NCBI RefSeq assembly: GCF_003205495.1
Contig: NZ_QJRX01000001.1
Span: 434,001 to 498,000 of the forward strand
Source: Aquipseudomonas alcaligenes
Lineage (GTDB): Bacteria > Pseudomonadota > Gammaproteobacteria > Pseudomonadales > Pseudomonadaceae
Length of the DNA stretch: 64,000 bases
Direction of reading: 5' to 3'
Every line of letters begins with the position of its first letter. Positions within the stretch are counted from its first letter, which is position 1. Positions 8,285-17,100 of the stretch are shown here, piece after piece. Position numbers and translations under genes: made by a program. Under the pieces are notes generated by a model, which was given only the letters and a program-made list of their open reading frames with translations, made no database searches and was not told where the DNA came from.

Positions 8285-11164
8285 ATGACCCAAGCCAATC
8301 GGGGGGCTTCCGCCAGCGCTGCGGCGGAAGCGTCGCGTGCCATCGCCCAGCAGTTCGCCACCGAAATCGCGGTCGAGCGCACGCGCCTGTTGTACCAGGG
8401 CTCCCAGGTACCCACCCTGTTCATGCTCCTCAGCGGCCTGGCCTGCGCGGCGCTGCTCTGGCAGCCGCAACCCAGTCTGCTGCTGGCCGGCTGGCTGGTA
8501 TGGCTGGTGCTGCTGGCGGTGCTGCGGCTGATCCAGATGACCGCGTTCAAGGCCGCGCTGCCGTCGCGCCAGGCCAACCCGCAGTGGCGGCGCACCTTCC
8601 TGCTCGGCGCCGGGCTGTCCGGCCTGACCCTGGCCTGCGCCGCCATCTTCCTGGTGCCGCCCGAGCGTTTCCTGCTGCAGGCCCTGGTCTATGGGCTGAT
8701 CGCCGCCGCCATCCTCTCCGCCAGCGTGGCCTATGCGGTCAGCCGCGCGGCCTTCCTGGTATTCGCCCTGCCGTGCCTGCTGCCGACCGTGGTCTACCTG
8801 CTGCTCAGCGACAGCCCGCGCCAGCAGGGCTGGGGCGCGCTGGGGCTGATCCTGCTGCTGAGCCTGTGCGTGGTGGCCTGGCAGGTCAACCGCCTGGTGC
8901 AGAGCAGCCTGCTGCGGCGTTTCGAGAACCAGGCGCTGATCGAGCGTCTGGAGCACGCCCGCGAGAGCGCCGAGGGCCTCAACCAGGAACTGGCGCGTGA
9001 GGTGGAGCAGCGTCGCCGCGCCGAGCGCGAACTGCGCCGTGCCCACGACGAGCTGGAAATCCGCGTGGCCCAGCGCACCCTGGAGCTGGACGACGCCAGC
9101 CATGCCCTGGGCAAGAGCGAGACGCGCCTGGCCCTGGCCCTGGAGGCCAGCGAGCTGGGCCTGTGGGACTGGAACCTGCAGACCGATGAAGTGCACCACA
9201 GCCACCTGGAGAGCATCTTCGGCATCAGCCAGGACGAGGTCAAAGGCGTGCTCAGCCACCTCAAGCCGCGCCTGCACCCGGACGACCTGCCGCTGCTGCG
9301 CCGGGCCCTGGTCGAGCACCTCAAGGGCCGCACCGACGGCTACTGCGTGGAGTACCGCGTACGCCACGCCGACGGCCGCTGGCGCTGGGTCGAGGACCGT
9401 GGCCGGGCGGTCGAGCGCGACCCGCAGGGGCGCGTGCTGCGCATGCTCGGCACGCGCCGCGACATCACCGAGCGCAAGCGCCTGGACGAGGAACAGCGCC
9501 TGGCCGCGACGGTGTTCGAGGCGACCAGCGAAGGCATCGTCATCCTCGACGCCGACTACCTGCTGCTGTCGGTCAACCAGGCCTTCAGCGAAGTCACCGG
9601 CTACCGCAAGGAGGAGGTGCTCGGGCGCAGCGTGGCCACCCTGATCAGCAGCCGCGACGCGCGCCGCCAGTACCAGCTCATTCGCCAGCAGCTGGAGAGC
9701 CATGGCAGCTGGCGCGGCGAGCTGATCGAGACGCGCAAGAACGGCGAGCTGTACCCGCAGTGGCTGCAGCTCAACGTGGTGCGCGACAGTCGCGGCCGGG
9801 TCAGCCATATCGTCGGCTTCTTCTCCGACCTGTCGCAGCGCCGGCAGACCGAGGAGCGCCTGCGCTACCTGTCGCACTACGACGAGCTGACCGGCCTGGC
9901 CAACCGCAGCCTGTTCCGCGAGCGCCTGCACGAGGCCTGCGACAGGGCGCGCCACGGTGCCGCGCACATGGCCCTGCTGCACATCGACCTGGACCGTTTC
10001 AAGCTGCTCAACGACAGCCTCGGCCACGAGGTGGCCGACCAGCTGCTGCGGCAGATGGCCCGCCGCCTCAACCAGGCGGTGCCGGAGGCGCATACGGTGG
10101 CGCGCCTGGCCGGCGACGAGTTCGCCATCCTGCTCGACGACTACGCCAGCCTGTCGACCCTGGCGCGCACCGCCAGCCGCCTGCTGAGCAAGTTGCGCAT
10201 GCCGATGGACGTGGGCGGCCACGAGCTGGTGGTGAGCGCCTCGATCGGCATCAGCCTGCTGCCGGATAACGCGCGCGAGGTCGCCACCCTGCTCAGCCAG
10301 GCCGGCATGGCGGTGCAGCACGCCAAGCACCTGGGCGGCAACACCTTCCAGTTCTACACCGACAACCTGCAGGCCTGCACCCTGGAGCGCCTGCAGCTGG
10401 AGACCCAGCTGCGCAAGGGCATCGAGGAGGGCCAGCTGGAGGTGTTCTACCAGCCCAAGCTGTGCCTGGCCGACGACAGCCTGAATGCGGCGGAGGCGCT
10501 GGTGCGCTGGCGCCATCCGCAGCTGGGGCTGGTGCCGCCCAGCGACTTCATCCCGCTGGCCGAGGAGACCGGGCTGATCGCGCCGATCGGCGAGTTCGTC
10601 CTGCGCCAGGCCTGTCGCCAGGCCCGCGAATGGCAGCGCCAGGGGCTGGCCGAGCTGCGCGTTTCGGTCAACCTGTCGGTGCACCAGCTGCGCCAGGGCA
10701 ACCTGGTCGGCCTGGTGCGCCAGGTGCTCGACGAGACCGGGCTGGCGCCGCGCCTGCTGGAGCTGGAGCTGACCGAGAGCCAGCTGCTGGACAACGTGGA
10801 GAACGTCATCGCCACCTTCCAGCAGCTGCGCGACCTGGGGGTGAAGCTGGCGATCGACGACTTCGGCACCGGCTATTCCTCGCTCAGCTACCTCAAGCGG
10901 TTCCCGGTGGACTACGTGAAGATCGACCAGACCTTCGTCCGCGAGCTGGCCGCCGGTGGCGAGGACGCGGCGATCACCCGCGCCATCATCGCCATGGCCC
11001 ACGGCCTGGAACTCAAGGTGGTGGCCGAGGGCGTGGAAACCCAGGCGCAGATGGATTTCCTCAAGCTGCAGCGCTGCGACGAGATCCAGGGCTTCCTGAT
11101 CAGCCCGCCGGTGCCGGCCGAGCAGTTCGCCGCACTGCTCAGGGCGCAGGCGGAGATTTGCTGA
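8285..11164 (+). CDS. Membrane PAS-PAS-GGDEF-EAL c-di-GMP protein
   Basis: A 959-residue protein. Several hydrophobic segments at about residues 35-215 form a membrane sensor, a coiled coil follows (215-275), then two PAS domains (about 285-520, with a W-R-W-V-E-D...I-T-E-R-K PAC end), a GGDEF domain (about 525-690) and an EAL domain (about 715-955). The cyclase signature reads A-G-D-E-F (about 607), so cyclase activity may be reduced. The phosphodiesterase motifs are intact: A-E-A-L-V-R-W at about 735 and D-D-F-G-T-G-Y-S-S at about 858. It probably degrades c-di-GMP at the inner membrane. It is divergent from uvrD. From memory, a gene of this type also flanks uvrD in P. aeruginosa. Confidence 0.93.
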   Translation: MTQANRGASASAAAEASRAIAQQFATEIAVERTRLLYQGSQVPTLFMLLSGLACAALLWQPQPSLLLAGWLVWLVLLAVLRLIQMTAFKAALPSRQANPQWRRTFLLGAGLSGLTLACAAIFLVPPERFLLQALVYGLIAAAILSASVAYAVSRAAFLVFALPCLLPTVVYLLLSDSPRQQGWGALGLILLLSLCVVAWQVNRLVQSSLLRRFENQALIERLEHARESAEGLNQELAREVEQRRRAERELRRAHDELEIRVAQRTLELDDASHALGKSETRLALALEASELGLWDWNLQTDEVHHSHLESIFGISQDEVKGVLSHLKPRLHPDDLPLLRRALVEHLKGRTDGYCVEYRVRHADGRWRWVEDRGRAVERDPQGRVLRMLGTRRDITERKRLDEEQRLAATVFEATSEGIVILDADYLLLSVNQAFSEVTGYRKEEVLGRSVATLISSRDARRQYQLIRQQLESHGSWRGELIETRKNGELYPQWLQLNVVRDSRGRVSHIVGFFSDLSQRRQTEERLRYLSHYDELTGLANRSLFRERLHEACDRARHGAAHMALLHIDLDRFKLLNDSLGHEVADQLLRQMARRLNQAVPEAHTVARLAGDEFAILLDDYASLSTLARTASRLLSKLRMPMDVGGHELVVSASIGISLLPDNAREVATLLSQAGMAVQHAKHLGGNTFQFYTDNLQACTLERLQLETQLRKGIEEGQLEVFYQPKLCLADDSLNAAEALVRWRHPQLGLVPPSDFIPLAEETGLIAPIGEFVLRQACRQAREWQRQGLAELRVSVNLSVHQLRQGNLVGLVRQVLDETGLAPRLLELELTESQLLDNVENVIATFQQLRDLGVKLAIDDFGTGYSSLSYLKRFPVDYVKIDQTFVRELAAGGEDAAITRAIIAMAHGLELKVVAEGVETQAQMDFLKLQRCDEIQGFLISPPVPAEQFAALLRAQAEIC

Positions 11165-11785
11165 TCAGCCGTTCCAGCGCCCCGGCGCGTAGGAGAACAC
11201 CGGCAGCGACCAGTGCCAGCGGATCGCCGCCAGGCGCAGGGCCAGGCCGGCGGCGAACGAGGCGAGCAGGTTGAGGTCCTCGTCGACGCCCAGGTGGCGC
11301 AGGCTCAGGTAGAGCAGGGCGACCAGCAGCGACACGCTGGCGTACAGCTCGTGGCGCAGCACCTGCGGCAGGCGGTTGCACAGGATGTCGCGCAGGATGC
11401 CGCCGAAGATGCCGGTGATCACCCCGGCCATCACCACCACCGGCAGCGGATAACCCAGCTTCAGGGCGACGTCACAGCCGATCACCGTGAAGGCGATCAG
11501 GCCCATGGCATCGAGCAGGAGGAACAGCCGGCGCAGGTGGTGCATGAAGCGCGCGATCAGCATGGTGAACAGGCCGGCGCAGATGGTCAGGTAGATGTAG
11601 CCGGGGTGCTGGGTCCAGCCCACCGGGAAGTTGCCCAGCAGGATGTCGCGCACGGTGCCGCCGCCGAGGGCGGTGATGAAGGCGATGAGGGCGACGCCGA
11701 ACAGGTCCATGTTGCGTTTGCCGGCGGCAAGCGCCCCGGACATGGCTTCGGCGGTGATGGCGATCAGATAGACATAGAGCAGCAC
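11165..11785 (-). CDS. TRIC / UPF0126 family membrane protein under glycine riboswitch
   Basis: A 206-residue protein with about seven hydrophobic helices in two similar halves. Each half has the family signature: A-L-G-G-G-T-V-R-D-I-L-L-G in the first and G-I-F-G-G-I-L-R-D-I-L-C in the second. The family is the trimeric intracellular cation channel / UPF0126 (YadS, YicG) group. Start is GTG at 11785 with GGAG about 7 nt upstream. A tandem glycine riboswitch lies directly upstream on the same strand, so expression should respond to glycine. The gene may therefore handle glycine efflux or uptake, or offset ionic effects of it; that part is inference. It converges with the preceding GGDEF-EAL gene with almost no gap. 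Confidence 0.88.
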   Translation of the reverse strand: MLLYVYLIAITAEAMSGALAAGKRNMDLFGVALIAFITALGGGTVRDILLGNFPVGWTQHPGYIYLTICAGLFTMLIARFMHHLRRLFLLLDAMGLIAFTVIGCDVALKLGYPLPVVVMAGVITGIFGGILRDILCNRLPQVLRHELYASVSLLVALLYLSLRHLGVDEDLNLLASFAAGLALRLAAIRWHWSLPVFSYAPGRWNG

Positions 11786-11811
11786 ACAGAACTCCTGCGT
11801 CAGGTGCCTCT

Positions 11812-11990
11812 CCCCCTGTCCCCTGTACCTGAGAGTTTGCGCGGCGTGGCCGCTTGCCCCTTCGGTGGGTCGCTTGCAGCGACCGCTCTCCAGACGGCTA
11901 TATCGGAATCTCGCAGTGCTGGGCCTGAGCGATCATGGGAGTTTGCGCCTTCGGCGGAGGCGCAGCGGGCGCCTCGCTCTCCTGCGAGGG
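11812..11990 (-). promoter_or_regulatory. Tandem glycine riboswitch
   Basis: On the minus strand there are two glycine aptamers in series. Aptamer 1 (about 11990-11905) has GCAGGAGAGCGAGG, then CCGAAGGCGCAAACTCCC, then GCTCAGGCCC. Aptamer 2 (about 11895-11813) has TGGAGAGCGG, then CCGAAGGGGCAAGC, then AAACTCTCAGGTACAGGGGACAG. The paired GGAGAG...CCGAAGG-GCAA...CTCAGG pattern is that of the gcvT-type riboswitch. It ends about 27 nt before the GTG of the TRIC-family gene, so it most likely controls translation or elongation of that gene. Confidence 0.92.
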
Positions 11991-11995
11991 CGCGC

Positions 11996-12024
11996 AGTAT
12001 AGGGGCGTACCCGGCTCAGGCCAA
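11996..12024 (-). promoter_or_regulatory. Sigma70-type promoter for the glycine riboswitch transcript
   Basis: On the minus strand TTGGCC (12019-12024), a 17-nt spacer and TATACT (11996-12001) form a good -35/-10 pair. The -10 box is about 6-10 nt before the first base of aptamer 1. The -35 box lies inside the last codons of trhP. The riboswitch-TRIC unit therefore has its own promoter as well as possible read-through from trhP. Confidence 0.7.
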
Positions 12025-13332
12025 CTGGCGCAGCAGCAGGGCATGCTCCAGGGCGACCTCCGCCGGCAGCGGCAGGTAGACGATGTGGCTGTCGCCCGGC
12101 GCCAGCTCGGTGCGCTCGCCGCCGGCCTTCTCCAGGGCCGGCAGGCTGAACTGCAGGTTGCCGCGCGGGGTCATCAGCTCCAGCTGGTCGCCGACGGCGA
12201 AACGGTTCTTCACCCGCACCTCGGCCAGCTCGCCACGGCGCACGCCGGTGAATTCGCCGACGAACTGCTGGCGCTCGGCCAGCGAATTGCCGCGTTCGTA
12301 GTTCTGGTACTCGTCGTGCACGTGGCGGCGCAGGAAGCCCTCGGTGTAGCCGCGGTTGGCCAGTGATTCCAGGTCGTCCATCAGGCGCAGGTCGAACGGG
12401 CGGCCGGCCACGGCGTCATCGATGGCGCGGCGATACACCTGGGCGGTGCGCGCCACGTAGAAGTGGCTCTTGGTGCGGCCCTCGATCTTCAGCGAGTGCA
12501 CGCCCATGCGCGTCAGCCGCTCGACGTGCTGCAGGGCGCGCAGGTCCTTGGAGTTCATGATGTAGGTGCCGTGCTCGTCCTCGAAGGCCTCCATCAGCTC
12601 GCCGGGACGGCTCTCGTCTTCCAGCAGGAACAGGCGCTCGGTCGCGGCGCCCGCGCCGAGGGTCGGCTGGCAGCCGCGCACGATGCCGCCCAGCTCATTC
12701 TCCTGGCCCTCGTGGGCCTGGTACTTCCAGCGGCAGGCGTTGGTGCAGGTACCCTGGTTGGGGTCGCGCTTGTTGATGTAGCCGGACAGCAGGCAGCGCC
12801 CGGAATAGGCCATGCACAGCGCGCCGTGGACGAACACCTCCAGTTCCATGTCCGGCACCTGCTGGCGGATCTCCTCGATCTCCTCCAGCGCCAGCTCGCG
12901 CGACAGGATCACCCGGGAGAGCCCCTGGCGGCGCCAGAATTCCACGCTGGCCCAGTTCACCGCATTGGCCTGCACCGACAGGTGCACCGGCAGCTGCGGG
13001 AAATGCTCGCGCACCAGCATGATCAGGCCCGGGTCGGACATGATCAGCGCATCCGGCCCCATCGCCACCACCGGCTCCAGGTCCTTGAGGAAGGTCTTCA
13101 GCTTGGCGTTGTGCGGCGCGATGTTGACCACCACGTAGAAGCGCTTGCCCTGCGCATGCGCCTCGGCGATGCCGATAGCCAGGTGGGCATGGTCGAACTC
13201 GTTGTTGCGCACCCGCAGGCTGTAGCGCGGCTGCCCGGCGTACACGGCATCGGCGCCATAGGCGAAGGCATGGCGCATGGCCTTGAGGGTGCCGGCGGGG
13301 GAGAGGAGTTCGGGGGCTGGGAGTGGGGACAT
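12016..13332 (-). CDS. trhP: tRNA 5-hydroxyuridine synthesis protein TrhP (YegQ, peptidase U32 family)
   Basis: A 438-residue U32-family protein. The N-terminal TIM-barrel-like part opens P-E-L-L-S-P-A-G-T-L-K-A-M-R-H-A-F-A-Y-G-A-D-A-V-Y-A-G. The U32 signature is E-V-F-V-H-G-A-L-C-M-A-Y-S-G-R-C near residue 170, followed by a cysteine-rich stretch (G-T-C-T-N-A-C-R-W-K-Y) fitting an Fe-S cluster. The length and the M-x-x-P-E-L-L-S-P-A-G start match YegQ, which with prephenate makes 5-hydroxyuridine at tRNA position 34. RlhA, a related 23S rRNA enzyme, is longer. Annotated proteases of this family are mostly tRNA or ubiquinone enzymes. It lies at the edge of the T6SS satellite. Confidence 0.88.
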   Translation of the reverse strand: MSPLPAPELLSPAGTLKAMRHAFAYGADAVYAGQPRYSLRVRNNEFDHAHLAIGIAEAHAQGKRFYVVVNIAPHNAKLKTFLKDLEPVVAMGPDALIMSDPGLIMLVREHFPQLPVHLSVQANAVNWASVEFWRRQGLSRVILSRELALEEIEEIRQQVPDMELEVFVHGALCMAYSGRCLLSGYINKRDPNQGTCTNACRWKYQAHEGQENELGGIVRGCQPTLGAGAATERLFLLEDESRPGELMEAFEDEHGTYIMNSKDLRALQHVERLTRMGVHSLKIEGRTKSHFYVARTAQVYRRAIDDAVAGRPFDLRLMDDLESLANRGYTEGFLRRHVHDEYQNYERGNSLAERQQFVGEFTGVRRGELAEVRVKNRFAVGDQLELMTPRGNLQFSLPALEKAGGERTELAPGDSHIVYLPLPAEVALEHALLLRQLA

Positions 13333-13505
13333 GATGCGCGCGCATATGGAAGCGGGGCGCAGATGATGTCCGACCGGTCGTTACCGGGTTTTGATCCAGG
13401 GCAATGGGGTTCGCCGGAAGCAGGGCTAGATACAATCTGACGAGATGGCTGGGCTCGTCGTGCCGCAGGTTTCTGTGGCTCTGAACAATTGCCACGAGAA
13501 GCTAA

Positions 13506-13817
13506 CTAGTAGCTGATTATTTCGGGCTGGCCGCGAATTGCGGTCAGCTTGCTTAGGAAGTCGCTCTCGTCGCTGAAGGTGTTCAGCCTTAGAAAATCCA
13601 GGAACCACTCGATATCCAGGGTAACGAAAAGATCCTGCCACTTGCTCAGGGAGGGGCTGTGCTGATCGATCTCGGCTCCCATGAGTCCATGCCCCTTGCC
13701 TTCCATGAACAGAAATGTTTTGTGCACAAATCTGTAGCCTATGAGTTTCGGCCACTCGGAGCTGTGGGGCTCAGCAGGATAGAGATCCTTTCCTGCAACG
13801 ATGTAGTAGTACTTCAT
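13506..13817 (-). CDS. Small AT-rich hypothetical gene beside the Rhs module
   Basis: A 103-residue protein of unknown family, rich in aromatic and acidic residues (M-K-Y-Y-Y-I-V-A-G-K-D-L-Y-P...G-H-G-L-M-G-A-E-I-D...W-F-L-D-F-L-R-L-N). No signal peptide or membrane helix is seen. Its base composition is clearly AT-richer than the flanking trhP and the Rhs core, like the neighbouring putative immunity gene that ends 18 nt before it. It could be a second immunity protein, an older immunity gene left after a tip exchange, or an unrelated gene. The ribosome-binding site is weak (AGAG before the ATG). It looks coding, but no function can be assigned. Confidence 0.6.
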   Translation of the reverse strand: MKYYYIVAGKDLYPAEPHSSEWPKLIGYRFVHKTFLFMEGKGHGLMGAEIDQHSPSLSKWQDLFVTLDIEWFLDFLRLNTFSDESDFLSKLTAIRGQPEIISY

Positions 13818-13835
13818 TACTCTATGGAGTGAGCT

Positions 13836-14198
13836 TTACTTCACGGCTGACAGCCATGCCTCGCACTGTTTGAACTTCTCATGATCAGACATAGTATGAG
13901 ATATCTTCTTGTCGAGTTCTTCGAATTTAGCTGGTGAGTTTTCGCGATAAAATATTAACCAGCCGTCTCTCCCTTCGTGCTCAATCAGGTAGTTGTGCTC
14001 ATCTTTTTTGATAGTAATCGACCAAGATGAGAAAAAATTCGGGTGGTCGGAAAATTGCACTACTTTAAAGCCGCAGCGCGAGGCCATATCATATAGCTCT
14101 CTCTGATTCACTGATGCTGACTCCAGATATATAATTTGGCAATTATTGTATTTTCTCAAAGTTGCTTTTTTTGCTGGTGAATATCTGTGTGCCTCCAC
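13836..14198 (-). CDS. Putative immunity protein for the Rhs toxin
   Basis: Up to 120 residues and AT-rich, directly following the Rhs toxin tip and overlapping its 3' end. The longest frame starts at a GTG (14198), 56 nt inside rhs. A TTG at 14159 (residue 14), with 17 nt of overlap, is the alternative; neither has a strong ribosome-binding site. The sequence (R-C-G-F-K-V-V-Q-F-S-D-H-P-N-F-F-S-S-W-S-I-T-I-K-K...F-K-Q-C-E-A-W-L) has no domain I recognise and no signal peptide, which fits a cytoplasmic immunity protein. The assignment rests on position, overlap and base composition, not homology. Confidence 0.65.
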   Translation of the reverse strand: MEAHRYSPAKKATLRKYNNCQIIYLESASVNQRELYDMASRCGFKVVQFSDHPNFFSSWSITIKKDEHNYLIEHEGRDGWLIFYRENSPAKFEELDKKISHTMSDHEKFKQCEAWLSAVK

Positions 14199-17100
14199 CT
14201 GATGACGGTTGAGTTACACCCTTGACAGACCATGTATCATCAATCGCCTTTGCCGTGGACTTAAGGGCAGATGTCTTCTGATTTGTTCGGTATATACCCT
14301 GTAGCTTTAGCTCGACAGTGCCCGCTGCACGATTGTCACCCAATGGGCCTATGCCTAATTCAGATGGGCTAGTTTCTGAGTTCAATGAGTAGTAGTTGCC
14401 TTGAGGTGCGCCAGGGGACTGAAATTGATACACGGTTTTCCCTCTGTTTAAAGTCTCAATGCTTACAGGCTTGTTGAAATCTATCCCGTTCAAGTGGCCA
14501 GGAATACTGTCATCACTAAATCCTTGAGCTCGATAGAATTCGGTTGCTACCTCTTTACGTCCACGAGAGTTAATGTCGTCATTTAAGTTTCCTGTGCGAC
14601 CGTATTTTTCGTTTAGCTGAGCCCTGTCAGGAGCAGGGCAATCCCCCTTTACCACCGCCAATCCCAACGGATCCACCCACCCTGTCGGGTTGGGCACATA
14701 TTGATAGTTGTTCAACCCACCCGCCAGCTTGATCGGGTCCGGCGTCAGGAACGCTCCCGTACCTGGGTTGTAGTAACGATGGCGGTTGTAGTGAAGACCC
14801 GTTTCGGCGTCGAAATACTGGCCCTGGAAACGCAGTGGATTGTCGATTTCCGCGACTTCCACCTTGGCCAGGCTGCCATAGGCGCGGTACTTCACCGACC
14901 AGAGGATCTGTCCGCCTGCGCTGGTCAGCTCCTGCGGAGTGCCCAGGTGGTCGAGCTGGTAGTAGAAGGGCTGGCTAGCCTCTCCCTCGCCCTGCAGCAG
15001 CGCCAGCGGGCGGAAGGTGCTGGGTTCGTAGACATAGCTGCGGTAGTGCGCCGGGCCGCTTTCGGCGATCAGGCGTTCGCCCTGCCAGAGGAATTCAGTG
15101 GTCTGGCCATCCACTGTCTTGGCGATGCGTCGGCCGAAGGCGTCGTAGCGGTACTGGACCTGGCGGCCGTCCGGCAGGCTGGCGGCGATCAGGCGGTGCT
15201 GGCTGTCGTAGCGGTATTCGGTGACCAGTTTCTGCCCGGTGCCACGGCGTTCACGGACCAGGTTGCCGAAGGCGTCGTAGTCGTAGTGGCTGTCGCCCTG
15301 CATCAGCAGGCGGTTGCCCTTGACGTTGGCCAGGCCTTCCGACGCGGCGCTGTTCTGCGCCAGCAGGGTGCCGGCGGGGTCGTGGGCAAAACTCTCCGGC
15401 AGGTCGCCGCGCACCGCCACCAGGCGGTCCAGCGGGTCGTAGTGGAAGCTGCGGCTGCCCTTGCGCGAGTCCTCGATGGCGGCGAGGTTGCCGCTGGCAT
15501 CGTAGCGGTACTGGCGTTGCAACAGCTGACGATGGTCGCTGCGTACCCGGTGAGCCTGCAGCCGGCCTTGCTCGTCGTAGTCATATTCACTGAGCAAGGT
15601 GCCCTGTCGCCGGTAGCGCTCGCGGCCCTTGTCGAACTGGTGGCGGGTCAATGGTTGACCGTTGAGGTCGATGCCTGCCAGTTCGCCGCCCGGCCGGTAG
15701 CGATAGTCCAGGCGGCTGCCATCGGGCAGGCGACAGTGACCGAGTTGACCGAGCGCGTCGTACTCGTAGCGCAGGGTGGCCCAGCCCTGGTGCTCCTCGA
15801 TCAAGCGGTCACGCAAGTCGTAGGCGTAGGCCAGCGGCCATTGTCCGTCATCGACGCTGACCAGCCGCCCCAGGCCGTCATAGGCGTAGTGGATCTGTTC
15901 GCCATCGGGCAGGGTCTTGACCAGCAGGCGCCCGGCGCTGTCGCGCTGGTAGGCGGTGATTCGCTCGCTGCCGTCCTCGGCGAATTCCTTCTTCTCGATC
16001 AGATGTCCGGCCAGGTCGTAGCGGTACGCCGTCCTGCGCCCGTCGAAACCGGTCTCCTGGCTGATCAGGCCGTTGGGGTGGTAGTCCAGGCGGTAGTGCT
16101 CGCCGCGCTCGTTCTCGATAGCGGTGAGCAGCAGGCGGGCGTTGTCGTAGCGGTAGTGCAGCTGGCTGCCGTCGGGGTTGATGCGGCGGCTGACCAGATG
16201 CAAACCGTCGGCATACTCGTAGCGGGTGACGCGGCCCTGCTCGTCACGCTCGCTGGTGACCTTGCCATAGGCGTTGTAGCTGTAGGCACGGCTGGTGCCG
16301 CCGGGCAGGGTTACCTGCAGCAGCCGGCCGACGGCGTCCCACTGGTACTGGGTCAGCGCGCCATGCTCATCCTGTCGGGTGATCAGACGACCGAAGGCGT
16401 CGTAGCGATAGCGGCGGATACCCGAACCCGGCAGCTGTTCCTCGATCAGTTCGCCCTGGGCGTTCCACACCAGCAGGTGCTGGCTGCCGTCCGGATGCTG
16501 GACTTCCAGTAGGCGCCCGCGGGCGTCATAGCGGTAGCGGGTGCTCTGGCCGAGTGGGTCGATCTGCTCGGTGATGTCGCCCTGGGCGTTGCGTTCGTAT
16601 TTCCAGATCGCCTTGCCGCGCCGCACGCTGCGCACCTGGCCATCGAAATAGCTGTAGTGAACCGCCTCGCCTTCAGCCGGGATGCGGCTCTCCAGGCGTC
16701 CGGCCTCGTCGTAGTGGTATTCGGTGATGGCGCCCAGTGGGTTCTGCTCGGCGACCAGCTGGCCTTTGTCGTCATAGCTGCGCAGCGTCTCGGCGCCATC
16801 CGGGTCGACCTGGCGCACCAGGCGGGCATTCTGGTCGTGGACGTAGGTTTCCTCGCTGCCATCGGCGTTGACGACGGTGACGCTACCCTGGTCGTCCCAG
16901 GTATAGCGGGCATCCATCTGGCCGAAGTTGGCCCAGTGGTGGACGCAACGTGCCTGCTTGCCCTGGCCCTGCCATTCCCAATAGAAGGCCGCGCCGCCGG
17001 CCAGGCGGCGTTCGAGAATCACGTGCTGGTCGTCGTAGCGATAGTGCTCGGTCTCACCGAGGGCGTTGCTGGCGCCGATCAGCTGGCCCTGCGCGTTGTA

